From contig CAWDWG010000001.1 of NCBI GenBank assembly GCA_963805985.1, positions 831,318 to 895,317 on the forward strand: 64,000 nt of DNA. The letters are read 5' to 3'. Shown piece by piece: positions 51,879-60,961 of the stretch. Within the stretch, counting starts at the first letter, position 1; every line of letters begins with the position of its first letter. A model generated the notes under the pieces. The model did not search any database. It saw only the letters and a program-made list of their open reading frames with translations, and was not told the origin of the DNA. This DNA is from Bog-257 sp963805985 (lineage in GTDB: Bacteria; Acidobacteriota; Terriglobia; Terriglobales; Acidobacteriaceae). A program made the position numbers and the translations under genes.

Positions 51879-52721
51879 CTACGCCGTCTTCTTCAGCCGA
51901 GACTTTTTTTTTGACGCAGCCGAGGCGGAGGTTGTCTTGCCGGGAATTAGCTTCTGCGGCTGACTCTTTGCCGCGGCCGGGGCGCTCGCAGATTTTGCGC
52001 TGCGTTTTGCTGTACCGGTCGTTGGCGATTTCGCCGTCGCTGATTTCTTCGCGGTCTTCGCCTTTTTGGCGTCGGCTTTGGCGATCGATTCGGCGAGCCA
52101 ATCGTTCTTGCTGGAACCGCCCCGGGTAACCTTGCGGCTGCTCAACCATTCGGCTGAGCCCTCGTCGCCGGCAATCTGTTTGAGGGAACGCTTGGTCAGG
52201 ACCGAGTAGTCGTACTTGTCGATATCGTAGCCAGGCTGATCGTAAGCGTCGTGATGCTTGATCAGCAGCCATTCTGTCCCCTTGCTGCCCGGCCGCCGCG
52301 CTTTCATGTGAATCAGCGCAAAGCTGCCCTTCAGCTTCTTGCCGTTCAGGCGAAACTTCAGATCGCCCTTGGCCAGCATCGGATGCGCATCGCCTTCCGG
52401 CTCCCAGGTGCCCACGTCCCAGACCATGACGGTACCCGCACCGTAATTTCCCTCTGGGATTGTGCCTTCGAAATCGAAGTAGGATACGGGATGATCCTCG
52501 ACCTGCATGGCGAGACGCTTGTCGGCGGGATCGAGCGACGGTCCTTTGGGGACGGCCCACGATTTCAGCACACCATCCATCTCCAGCCGGAAGTCGTAAT
52601 GCAGACGAGTGGCGCGATGCTTCTGCACGACAAAACGCTGCTGGCTGCCCTTGCCGACCTTCGGCGGCGGCTCGGGCGTCTGCGTGAAGTCGCGCTTACG
52701 TTTGTATTCCTCAAGAGCCAT
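51879..52721 (-). CDS. ligD: LigD 3'-phosphoesterase domain with basic linker
   Basis: 280 aa. Residues ~1-150 form the PE domain that trims 3' ends in end joining: MALEEYKRKRDFTQTPEPPP, RFVVQKHRATRLHYDFRLEM, LKSWAVPKGPSLDPADKRLA and GTIPEGNYGAGTVMVWD, with the conserved His, Asp, Arg and Glu of the active site. A ~90-residue Lys/Ala/Ser-rich linker follows and ends at a stop right after an A9 tract. In most LigD proteins PE continues into the ligase domain; here the ligase lies in the -1 frame. See the homopolymer entry. Confidence 0.88.
   Translation of the reverse strand: MALEEYKRKRDFTQTPEPPPKVGKGSQQRFVVQKHRATRLHYDFRLEMDGVLKSWAVPKGPSLDPADKRLAMQVEDHPVSYFDFEGTIPEGNYGAGTVMVWDVGTWEPEGDAHPMLAKGDLKFRLNGKKLKGSFALIHMKARRPGSKGTEWLLIKHHDAYDQPGYDIDKYDYSVLTKRSLKQIAGDEGSAEWLSSRKVTRGGSSKNDWLAESIAKADAKKAKTAKKSATAKSPTTGTAKRSAKSASAPAAAKSQPQKLIPGKTTSASAASKKKSRLKKTA
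51904..51912 (-). promoter_or_regulatory. A9 homopolymer at the PE/ligase frame junction (possible frameshift site)
   Basis: On the coding strand the sequence is TCA AAA AAA AAG TCT: nine A and a G, containing the slippery heptamer A AAA AAG known from dnaX. A -1 shift here (or one extra A in the transcript) leads from the PE linker directly into GTC TCG GCT GAA and the ligase frame, without a stop. It could be a programmed frameshift, polymerase slippage, or a homopolymer length error in the assembly. Confidence 0.45.
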
Positions 52722-52998
52722 TGGCAGTTAGATGAACACAGACGGCCGCCGCGCTGCAAGCCTCGGCAGCCCATTTGCAATTCTGACAGACGAGCGGAGA
52801 CCACACCCAAACGTTGTCGCTGGGCGGATTCTCTCAAACGAGACTTTGGGACACGAGTCGCTCCTCGATGAAACGGGCAAGAGGATGAAACGGGTGCGAC
52901 GAATACCTTCCACGGTGTCCCGCTGTTTCGCCGTTGGGTAGTCGCCCCAAACAGGCGGGTGCTTTCGGCTGTCCCAGCGACGTTGGCTTAATATCGTT

Positions 52999-54648
52999 CT
53001 AATAGTTCTTGATGGTTACCGGCGTGCCGTCCATTTTGGTCAAGGTTATGGCAAAGTTCTCTCGATAAGTGAACGCCTGGTCCTGAAGGAAAGCCAGTGC
53101 CACAGCTTCACCGAGCAGGAGTGAGTAATCCGTGTCGCTGCGCCAATGAATGCCAGCGTGAATTCCGTGGCCAAAAGAAATGTTGTGGCCCAGCTTGTGC
53201 AGCTCTCCATTCACCGTCAGCAAGCCGCTGTCCGCACCGTTGTAGGGCTCTAGAGTCAATCCATCTTGCGACGGAACCAGGGGATTCGGAATCGTAGCGT
53301 TTCCATCAAAAAAGAACTTTAGGACCGTGATACAGGCGCCACCGACGGTCCCATGCCCGGTAGGGTAGGCAGGATGGGCCGGCGATCCTTCGGGAAACGC
53401 CTGGGAGAGAAGATAGCTGCCGTTCCGCAGGTGGCTCAACTCCAGTGCCACTGAGTCCAACACCAGCGGATCAACTTTTCCATCGGTCGTTCCCAGGCCG
53501 GTCTTCATAAGGTGAACGATGCCGCCGCCGGATTCGGGGCGATGACGAAGGTGGATCGGCCACTTCTGGTACCAAACTGCGTTGATGGCGGCACGAGCTG
53601 CTGCGCCCAGAGTTGCCGTGATATCAGGACCACCGAAAGTCCCGAAGGGCTGCTGATTCTTGAAATTGTTGTAGGGACTGTCCGGGTTCGGCTTAATTCC
53701 CAGCGTGTTTAACACCAGATAGGCCGTCAAGTACTCCTGGTACAGCTCGTCCACGTGGGTAGAGGTGGCGAGTCCGCGGCCATTGTGAAGATACCGGAGT
53801 TTGTCGCCCACCGTGTTCGTGCTTGTGGGAGTCACCCCATTCTGAACCGCGAACCAGCTGTTGAGATCGGTCATAAAATCGACGCCGGGCACGTAATTCT
53901 CAAGCTTCTGGTCAATTGGCTGCGCGCCAAGATTTGTCGGTCGGATGCAAAGCTGAGAGATATAGGGGCCAATCTCCTCTCCGGCAAAATAGCTGGTCGG
54001 ATTCTTCCCCTTCCTGCCAGGCTGTGTAAGCCCGCCGCGAAACAACAGCCCTGGCGTGACCTTGCCATTGTCGGTAGGTCCGTTATAGCTGGCGGCCAGT
54101 TGAGTCAATTCGTTGGCTGCGGCGATGGCAGTCGCATTGCTTTCGTATTCCGTGAACGGCACATCGCGGAGCAAGGACGCCCAGTACAACTCGACCAGTT
54201 CAGTTGCATATTCAGGGCTGGCTAACTTGGGAGCCGCAGGCACGAGCGGGGCCCCGAAGTGTCGCGAATCGGCGCCATTCAAGGTAAGGGCAAACGCGCC
54301 CAGCGGGCCATTCAGCTTCCGGCCGGCGCCCAGAAGTCCGGGGACTTCGAAGTCGGCAGTGCCCGGAATCGTTCCATCCGCACTGCCCAGAGCAGTTCGG
54401 AACAGCTTGAAGGAATTCGGATCGACAATACCGTAGGCCTTCTGCTTTAGACACTTGGAATATGTGCCGGATTTATCAAGATAACGTTCTTCGTCGCCGT
54501 TGGTCGGCTGTTTCACGCTGCCGGTCGGCGTCGATTCCTCCGTCGCCGTGCCGAAGCGAACTTCAAATGCGTCTTTGCCGTGGTGGTCGGTTACCCCGGC
54601 CGGTAAGCAGCTTTTGGATGCCTGCGGAAGCTTCTTTAGATCAGCCAT
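52999..54648 (-). CDS. Vanadium-dependent haloperoxidase family protein
   Basis: 549 aa PAP2-fold protein. The vanadate-binding residues are visible: Lys and Arg in QKWPIHLRHRPESGG (~345-360), the S/T-G-H loop in PAHPAYPTGHGTVGGA (~400-415, Thr where many have Ser), and Arg/His in GHGIHAGIHWRSDTDYSLLL (~490-510). It should oxidise halides with H2O2, or act as an acid phosphatase-like relative. No signal peptide is visible at the N-terminus (MADLKKLPQASK), so a cytoplasmic location or non-classical export is implied. The ATG lacks a strong ribosome binding site. The neighbour at 54810 is a secreted protein on the same strand. Confidence 0.88.
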   Translation of the reverse strand: MADLKKLPQASKSCLPAGVTDHHGKDAFEVRFGTATEESTPTGSVKQPTNGDEERYLDKSGTYSKCLKQKAYGIVDPNSFKLFRTALGSADGTIPGTADFEVPGLLGAGRKLNGPLGAFALTLNGADSRHFGAPLVPAAPKLASPEYATELVELYWASLLRDVPFTEYESNATAIAAANELTQLAASYNGPTDNGKVTPGLLFRGGLTQPGRKGKNPTSYFAGEEIGPYISQLCIRPTNLGAQPIDQKLENYVPGVDFMTDLNSWFAVQNGVTPTSTNTVGDKLRYLHNGRGLATSTHVDELYQEYLTAYLVLNTLGIKPNPDSPYNNFKNQQPFGTFGGPDITATLGAAARAAINAVWYQKWPIHLRHRPESGGGIVHLMKTGLGTTDGKVDPLVLDSVALELSHLRNGSYLLSQAFPEGSPAHPAYPTGHGTVGGACITVLKFFFDGNATIPNPLVPSQDGLTLEPYNGADSGLLTVNGELHKLGHNISFGHGIHAGIHWRSDTDYSLLLGEAVALAFLQDQAFTYRENFAITLTKMDGTPVTIKNY

Positions 54649-54809
54649 TGGATAGTCCTCTGTAATGAAGACAAATCTACACCTGCCTTCGCATGAGGTC
54701 TACCCGTGGCGCAGCTGGCTCATAGGATCTTCTGAGAAGGACCGAAGCAAGCCGGCCGATCGTAACAAGGGTAAAGAGGCATAGAAGTAGATGCGTCTCC
54801 GAATCGCAG

Positions 54810-55505
54810 TTAGCCTGTACCGGGAAGTTTGGAGCACTGGGCACGCCCGGCTGTCGTGAGCAGGCTCGCTCCATAGCTCTGCAAAATTGCGTCACCGAAG
54901 CCCTGGTAAGCTCGATCGAAGTTGGGGGTGTTCTGCTCCAGCCGGCCTAACAATTGCCGAGCTTCATCGACGGGGAAGGACCATTGTTCCTGACCTGCCT
55001 GCAACGCGGTAACGCTATTGGCAGATGGATTCGCCTGCGCTGACGAGTAAGTCTCCGTATCTTTCACCTGTGCTGGCAGCACCAAACGGAATCGACTAGT
55101 CTGTTGGGCAAGGTCGGACAGCGCACTGGTCAGCCGGTGAGCGGTCTCAATCACGGTGAGTTGGGCTTCCGACCTCGCCAGAAATCCCTGGTTGGCAGCA
55201 GAAATATATTGGCTCAGCGCCCCCTGCAATTGTTTCCGTGAACTTTCCACCATCATAAAGGCGTGGATAATGGCGCAAGCGTCCTGGGCGGGAATCGTTT
55301 TCGATTGCAACGCCTGACTGACCTGTCCGGCCGCCGATGTAGCTATGTCGGCGTTGGCTTTTTGTACATCTCCCGATACGGATGACGTCGTCCCAGTAAG
55401 GTGGAGAATTGTTGCTCCACTCGGGTGCGCCTGGCCAACGGCATTTAGGGCAGCAGCCAGCAATCCCGTCGCGTATAGGAGGTTTCTGAGAATCAAGCTA
55501 GACAA
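54810..55505 (-). CDS. Secreted helical hypothetical protein
   Basis: 231 aa. The likely start is TTG at 55503-55505 with AAGGA 9 nt upstream; there is no in-frame ATG nearby. Signal peptide (LSSLILRNLLYATGLLAAAL...VGQA), then a helical region (VQKANADIATSAAGQVSQAL, CAIIHAFMMVESSRKQLQGA, AQLTVIETAHRLTSALSDLA). Two Cys could pair (DACAII and AQCSKL). Family unknown. It lies upstream of the haloperoxidase on the same strand and may be co-expressed with it. Confidence 0.55.
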   Translation of the reverse strand: MSSLILRNLLYATGLLAAALNAVGQAHPSGATILHLTGTTSSVSGDVQKANADIATSAAGQVSQALQSKTIPAQDACAIIHAFMMVESSRKQLQGALSQYISAANQGFLARSEAQLTVIETAHRLTSALSDLAQQTSRFRLVLPAQVKDTETYSSAQANPSANSVTALQAGQEQWSFPVDEARQLLGRLEQNTPNFDRAYQGFGDAILQSYGASLLTTAGRAQCSKLPGTG

Positions 55506-55534
55506 TTAGGGACATCCTTTCTAAGCTGTTCAGA

Positions 55535-55804
55535 ATGCCTATCGTATTCAGCGGTGCTATTTGTCTTGGGCTGGCTGTCGCTTGGCTAATACGGTTCTTT
55601 CTTGAAAAGCTGAAGAGCGTTACTCCGAAATTGCTCGTTACGATTGCACTTATCATGACGGGGACTGTAACCGTTCAATTTGGCGCAATCTTTAACTCCT
55701 TCGAAATTTCGCGCTGGGCGTACTTTATTGGATTATTCGTCGGAATCTTGATCTACCCGTTGTTGCGTCGCCTCGATAATATTCTCTCGCAAAAAGAGAA
55801 ATGA
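55535..55804 (+). CDS. Small membrane protein (89 aa)
   Basis: Three hydrophobic segments: VFSGAICLGLAVAWLIRFFL (~4-23), LLVTIALIMTGTVTVQFGAI (~33-52) and WAYFIGLFVGILIYPLL (~61-77). Basic tail with KEK end. Codon use is more AT-rich than in neighbours (TTG, ATT, CTT are frequent), which may indicate recent transfer. No known family recognised. It is divergent from the secreted protein at 54810 with 29 bp between start codons. Confidence 0.5.
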   Translation: MPIVFSGAICLGLAVAWLIRFFLEKLKSVTPKLLVTIALIMTGTVTVQFGAIFNSFEISRWAYFIGLFVGILIYPLLRRLDNILSQKEK

Positions 55805-55949
55805 GGCCGGAGGACCTTCCCGCCCTAGCCGATTGTCATGGCGTTACACAACGCTGAGCTCAAAGTTCGGCGTGCCGTCGGGCCAAAATCGAGCGCCGTT
55901 TGATTACACCATTTTCAGACCTAATCGTCTCCAAGTGTCTTAAGCATCG

Positions 55950-56098
55950 TATACCACGCCGAATGGCCCACCCAACGATGCTGAAAATCGCCGTGTTCGC
56001 GGCCACGCCCAAAGCTAGGGAAAGCATCGCAACGATGTAAAACCGGGACTCTTCCAAAGCAGCCGCAGGCCGTACCGCACGTCCTGCAATGATGTGGT
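55950..56098 (-). pseudogene. Remnant of a MacB/FtsX-like permease N-terminus
   Basis: Minus-strand fragments in two frames read DVRYGLRLLWKSPGFT and IVAMLSLALGVAANTAIFSI, joined by a frameshift near 56035. This is the diagnostic opening of the large acidobacterial MacB-like permease family (ADOP type). The remaining ~750 residues are absent, so this is a short relic. Confidence 0.7.
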
Positions 56099-56120
56099 TA
56101 TCAAAATCCCCTCTCGCGGC

Positions 56121-56650
56121 TTACTTCTTGGCAGTCGGCGGCAACACACCGTTCAGACGCAGATACATTGCGGCTTCGGCGTAATGGTCGGCCCAGGCAC
56201 CGGCCAGGACCAGGCTGATCCAGGCGCGCGTAACTTGCTTTCCGCCGAATCCTTCCGTCATCTCCGCCAGTTGCGAATCGTCCATTTTCGCCAGCGCGTC
56301 GGAGCAGAAATCGAAGGAACCCTTGAGCGCGGCGACGAGCTTGTCTTTCGAGTCCGTGTCGTTCACCTCGACTTTGGGGGCGGGAACGGCGGCGGCCTTA
56401 CTGCACAGCAGATGATTCGTTTCGACCATGTGGGTGACGAGATGGCCAAATGTCATCTGCTCGGCGGCAGGTTTGTAGTTGAATTTTTCGGTGGGCATGG
56501 CTTCGACGGCTGCTACGGTGTTCTTCTGCCGGCCGGCAGAATGTCTCTTAAGGCGGTGCTGACCGGGTTCTTTGTTGGTGCGGGTGCGGTTTGTGCAGCC
56601 GCCGACGCGGCGAGTAACAGCAAGGCTGGGATCACAAGAGTTCTCTTCAT
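56121..56650 (-). pseudogene. Secreted DinB-family protein with a frameshift
   Basis: ATG 56648-56650 starts a signal peptide (MKRTLVIPALLLLAASAAA|QT) and PTKNPVSTALRDI. The frame is lost near 56525; one indel restores KNTVAAVEAMPTEKFNYKPA and the intact remainder (QMTFGHLVTHMVETNHLLCS ... AGAWADHYAEAAMYLRLNGV) to 56121. Restored length ~175 aa. It is a clear paralogue of the DinB protein at 28955, with the same metal-site histidines (GHLVTH, DHY). A single indel could be real or an assembly error. Confidence 0.8.
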
Positions 56651-56987
56651 TTTGTCCTCAGTGTTCAGTGAATCGGTGCGGAGAGCATCACTTGAAAACT
56701 CCATTACCAGTTTGGGATCGGCGGAATCTCCTCCGACGTTTGCGGACCCCCCAGTTGCTCGGAAGATAGGACGGTCCACTGATTGTCGTTCCTTTGTCCC
56801 CAGACATCCCGTGCAAGCCCCCAGATGTAGCCCCAGACCGAGCGTCACCACCAGGCCCCGCCCCAACAGCCACAACGGAATTCCGGAAACACCTTCCAGT
56901 AATCGCCGGAGACAGCGTAGTCGGTGCCAATATTCAATAGCAGGATGTAACGCAGTGTAGACGCGCTGAGCACCGCGCCAGGGATGA
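56651..56987. other. Spacer with possible gene debris
   Basis: No intact gene. Frames on the minus strand (56730-56945) contain Trp/Gly-rich stretches that could be gene remnants, but I cannot tie them to a family. A plus-strand integrase remnant begins at 56988. Confidence 0.3.
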
Positions 56988-57269
56988 ACAGTAAACCGCC
57001 GCACGGACAATTATCGCGCCCGTGTGCTGAAGAAGCTGGCCGAGGAGATGGGGCTCAAGAAGCTAAACTTCCAACTGCTACGCCGCACAATCGGGACCCT
57101 GGCCCAGACCAAGGGAACCGTGAAGGATGTGCAAGGCATCTTGGGACATGCGAAGGCCGATACGACCGTCAATGTCTACATGCAGCAGATCGAGGAAGGC
57201 GTGAAGCAGACGCTGGATGCGATCTACTCGGAGCTAACGGCGCGGCCGAAGCTGAAGGCAGTTTCATAA
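56988..57269 (+). pseudogene. C-terminal remnant of a tyrosine recombinase
   Basis: The frame opens after a stop at 56985-56987 and reads NYRARVLKKLAEEMGLKKLN, FQLLRRTIGTLAQTKGTVKD, VQGILGHAKADTTVNVYMQQ, ending at 57269. This is the last ~90 residues of a phage-type integrase: the box II Arg region (LLRRTIGT, where the usual His is replaced), GHAKADTT, and the nucleophile Tyr in VNVYMQQ. The rest is absent. It lies 75 bp before the tRNA-Val gene and points toward it, so it is probably a relic of an older insertion at the same site. Confidence 0.8.
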
Positions 57270-57343
57270 ATCGCGGGAAATTTGGTACGCTTTGGTACGG
57301 TGGTTTTTTGGATGTTACCGCAAGTGAAAGACTCTCAAGGCTT

Positions 57344-57418
57344 GGGCGCTTAACTCAGCGGTAGAGTGCCACCTTCACACGGTGGAAGTCACAGGTTCGA
57401 ATCCTGTAGCGCCCACCA
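57344..57418 (+). tRNA. tRNA-Val (anticodon CAC)
   Basis: Full cloverleaf: acceptor GGGCGCT/AGCGCCC, D stem ACTC/GAGT, anticodon stem CCACC/GGTGG with loop TTCACAC (anticodon CAC, reads GUG), T stem ACAGG/CCTGT with loop TTCGAAT, discriminator A and encoded CCA (57416-57418). Integrase genes lie on both sides, and the intact-looking island begins at its 3' end, so it is the likely attachment site. Confidence 0.95.
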
Positions 57419-57488
57419 TATTTTTCAGTGGTTTGCAGGCGAATGCGCCAAAAACGTCCAACCCACAATTCAACCACACATCATTGCA

Positions 57489-58648
57489 CTAATCCGGCAG
57501 CGCCAGCTCCTTGAGGAACGCGCCCTGCGCGGCGCATGTTTCGTCGCCGTCGCCTTGTGTGTAAAGATCCAGCGTCGTCTGAATGCGGCTGTGACGCAGT
57601 ATGCTCTGCACGGTCTTGGGCTCGACCTTCGCCTTATTCACCAGCCAGCTTGAAAGCGAATGCCGGAGATTGTGCAGGCCGAACCGGTGGCCGTCCGGCA
57701 ATCGCAAGCCCAGCCGCTTTGGCTGCTGGCCGGAGATGATCGGCAACGAATACGGCAGGGGAGAGGGCGCCTTGCCTTCTGCCTTGAGCGACGGAAAAAG
57801 AAAATCCGTCTCCTTCGGCGAAAGGCGTGTGATCGCGCCATGCCTTCAGATAAACGGCGAGGATCGGGTGCATCGGCACATGGCCTTCGGACTTGCGGGT
57901 CTTGGTCGGCCCGTCACTTCCCTGCGACCAACGTTTCTGACCGCGATCCTGGTTTTCTCCCATTGCAGGTCTGCCCAGCGCAGCGCAAGCAGCTCCGAGA
58001 CGCGGAGCGCTGTAGCAGCACAGGTGAGACCAGAATGCGGTGCAGGGGATTGGAAAGGCTCAGGATGATCGCCAGCGTCTGTTGGGGCGTCACCAGGATG
58101 GCCTTGTAATCGGTGGTGGAGCGAGTCTCGACGGGCAGCACCGGGTTCTTGGTGACAAGCTCGTGCAAGAGCCCGATTTGGTAAATCCGCAGCATAATGC
58201 CACGAAACTTCGAGACGGTCGTCCAGGCGAGGCCCTCTTCCGTGTGCAGCGATTTGAGCCAGCGCTGGATGTCGAGGGGTTTGATATCGTCCGCGATATC
58301 TTTCCCCATCGGGGAACAAGGTAGGCCGAACGATTTGTTGAGTGTTGAGGGTGGTGCGTTCGGTTTTCGGTCGAAGCGCATCCGCTCCAAAGTCATTATT
58401 CAGGTAATGCTCGGCAAGAGCGTCAAAACGGATGCGTACGTCCGTGGAAGCATCGTTGATGCGGACGAGGAGGCCAAGGCGATCGACTTCACGCCATGCA
58501 TCTTTCTCCTTCGGAAAGTCCCGAACGAGTCCGACCGGCATGATGTCTCGACCCGCCTTTCGTCGGCGGTGGCGACCCGGTAACGCAACACCCAGGTGTC
58601 TCCTCCCTTGCGCGGCAATTTCTTCAATGATCCTCGCTGATAAGCCAT
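57489..58648 (-). pseudogene. int: Tyrosine integrase split over several frames
   Basis: Pieces in order from 58648: N-terminus MAYQRGSLKKLPRKGGDTWV; core-binding part KEKDAWREVDRLGLLVRIND and IQRWLKSLHTEEGLAWTTVS; catalytic Arg I region TALRVSELLALRWADLQWEK; then HVPMHPILAVYLKAWR; then box II HxxR in GLHNLRHSLSSWLV, ILRHSRIQTTLDLYTQ with the nucleophile Tyr, ending at 57489. All catalytic residues are present, but at least five indels separate them. Size restored ~390 aa. Reading toward the tRNA 3' end is the usual layout for an integrase at its attL. Complete motifs with so many indels could mean recent decay or poor local sequence. Confidence 0.85.
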
Positions 58649-58659
58649 GGTTCCTCTTT

Positions 58660-59340
58660 TCAGCGGGGACTGCCTGATCCGGATGATCGCACAGTTCTGG
58701 GGTTTTGTGGATCACCGCCGCGCGCGATGGCCGATGCAAGTTCCGAGAGGCGGAAAACCCACACCTTGCGTTTTGCTCCAGTGCCAAGAGGGTAAGCGCC
58801 GGCGATACCGTTGCGTGCCAGCACAAGGAGATAGCGGCGATTAACGTCCACAAAGCGGGCCGCCTTGGCGGCTGAGACGAAAGGTTCGAGGGCAGAAGTT
58901 CCCGGTCCAGAGATCTCTGCACGTTCGGTGAGCCGAGGATTGTAACTGAAGCGTGGAAGATACGCGGAGCCAGCTGGTAGTCTCGTTCCCCTGCAATGTT
59001 GGGGCTCAGGTAGGGAAATGATGACCGGATCCCCTTGCCCTTCCTGCGCATAGTATCTGTGCAGTCGCTGGCGAAGGTGAAGCGCCGTGACGCGAACGTC
59101 GCTGGGCTCGTCGGGTAGCAGGTGGGGAAACAGAGCGAGAGCAATTACGGATTCTTTAATCGCCTGTTCGCCTTTAAGGGCGCCGTCTACGACGAATGCG
59201 AGCATTCGCGACTGGTTGGGCGCGCCTGCAAATCGCTTACCGGTGAGCATGTGGTCAAGCTGCTGGCGTATTTCCTCAGCCCTGGGAGACCTGCCCGCTA
59301 TCGCGTCGCGTGCATTCCCGTTGTTTGGCTCTGCGCTCAT
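58660..59340 (-). CDS. Helix-turn-helix protein with an acidobacterial cyclase-like N-terminal domain
   Basis: 226 aa, intact. GAGGAGG 5 nt upstream decides ATG 59338-59340. Residues ~20-115 (RAEEIRQQLDHMLTGKRFAG, FVVDGALKGEQAIKESVIAL, DVRVTALHLRQRLHRYYAQE) resemble the N-terminal domain of acidobacterial adenylate cyclase-like TPR proteins. Residues ~155-215 (FVSAAKAARFVDVNRRYLLV LARNG, GAKRKVWVFRLSELASAI) form an excisionase/MerR-like helix-turn-helix. It lies directly upstream of the integrase gene on the same strand, 12 bp apart, so it may control integration or excision. The domain combination is unusual. Confidence 0.65.
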   Translation of the reverse strand: MSAEPNNGNARDAIAGRSPRAEEIRQQLDHMLTGKRFAGAPNQSRMLAFVVDGALKGEQAIKESVIALALFPHLLPDEPSDVRVTALHLRQRLHRYYAQEGQGDPVIISLPEPQHCRGTRLPAGSAYLPRFSYNPRLTERAEISGPGTSALEPFVSAAKAARFVDVNRRYLLVLARNGIAGAYPLGTGAKRKVWVFRLSELASAIARGGDPQNPRTVRSSGSGSPR

Positions 59341-59478
59341 AACCACCTCCTCAGGCATCATGGCCGACATTTCGAAGGACTGCCGTCAAAGAATGTCAAA
59401 TTGAATGGTTGAGGCATAATGACTGTCGGTCCGGATATGGCACAGGAAAAAACAATCACCAACTCCAGCAGAAATTGA

Positions 59479-60961
59479 TAAGCAATTTCAGCGAATTCTT
59501 GGCAGCAAGACATTCGCGACAAGGCGTATTGTCCGGGAAGTTGCTCGAAGAAGGTGATCACAAGGGAACAACAGGGAGAAGAAGCGCCGTCAGAATACGA
59601 ATTGGGAATCATAGTTTGCGGAAAATCCAAAGACTGGATACCGGAGTTCAATAACAGCATCCGCCAACAAGCGTTAAATCTTCGAAAGCTGTTAACCGAG
59701 TATTACAGCGGCGGGGAGGGCAAGGAGGACCTTGTAATTATCGAGGTTCCGAAACGAAGTGGTTATAAACCTGAATATCAGTACAATCGCATCCCGCGGA
59801 GCCTCCGGCTTTATCGACGCGCTGTAGAAGCTTTTGATCAGACATTTCCGCAGATTACACTGACTGCAATTCGACCGGTGCTGAATACGCTGCGACAGGC
59901 CATCGAAGAGAACGATGCATACGCTCCCGCCCATGCGGCACTAGGGGAGATTCGACCGCTGTACACGATGTGTGATGAGCCCCGATGTTTCTCCCCAAGA
60001 GAAACGGTCGTTGTAGCGGGCGAGGAGGCCCGTAAATGCCTGTTGTTGGATCGTAATGACTGGTTAGGCCACGTGGTGAAGGGTGCCGTTCACTGCTTGC
60101 CTATTCGAATGGGAGCCGGCCGAGCGCTCATTCTTGACGGCATTAGGCATCGAAAGAGAGAAAACCACAAGCCACTTTTTCTATCTCGCCTATCTCGCGG
60201 CAACGGGAAGAATGGAGGATGCGATTCGGTTCGCCGATTGGCGATGGCAAGTCTTCCAGTGGAGACCGAGCGTGCGTACCTTCCTGAACTATTGTTCGGT
60301 TACCTAAGCCGAGATTTCGATGAAACCTACCAGAACTTCATGCGTTATTCCCTGTGCCTGGCACTACCTAAAGGACCGACTTGCATATGAGATGGGCTCC
60401 GAGATATTGCTCTGTAATTACTGGCCCACGGAAACACTGCTGGCGTGCATCTCAATGGAATCGCCAAATCATCATACGGCACTTCGATATGCAGAGTCGG
60501 GCTGTCAGCATTCGAGGAGTGACTGCTTTATCGGCGTTAAGGGCCTTCTGCATGCGATTCTGGGCAGGCCAGCTGTTGAGTATTCTCCCAGAGACCGGGA
60601 TATGGAGCATGCGCAGTGGGCTGCTGGGCTCTTCCGAGATATGGAAATAAACCCTGATTTTTTTGGCCCAGTAAACATGGCGCTAGTCAGCATGGGGTTT
60701 GGACGGTATGAAGAGGCGATTGAGCACCTCGCCAAGGCTTGCGACGACCATGATCCGCTTATGGTGTGGCTGCATCTGTGGCCGATCTTTGACCCGCTGC
60801 GAGAAGAAGAAGGATTTAAAGCGCTAATTCAGCGGATGAACTTACCGGCCTCAGCGGTCGCGTCCGCCGCCACCCTTCGGTCGGGCGGGAGTCTTGCGTG
60901 CCGCCGAAAAGGCGGCGATACTGCGCCGAGATATTGCGTGGAGGGACGAAGGGCCCGTTGA
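59479..60961 (+). pseudogene. TPR protein with cyclase-like N-terminal domain, frameshifted
   Basis: Pieces in order: EIDKQFQRILGSKTFATRRI (59479), VITREQQGEEAPSEYELGII and LTEYYSGGEGKEDLVIIEVP (same N-terminal domain type as the helix-turn-helix protein at 58660), RLYRRAVEAFDQTFPQITLT, YAPAHAALGEIRPLYTMCDE, then in another frame FFYLAYLAATGRMEDAIRFA, then FFGPVNMALVSMGFGRYEEA and the end near 60961. At least four indels. The middle and end are TPR-like. The gene is divergent from the helix-turn-helix gene. Restored size ~450 aa; function unknown. Confidence 0.65.

Noticed and set aside
57846..59144. One 432-aa protein in a single minus-strand frame
   Set aside because: It only passes in part through the integrase frame; most of the translation is a shadow of the HTH gene and of other integrase frames.
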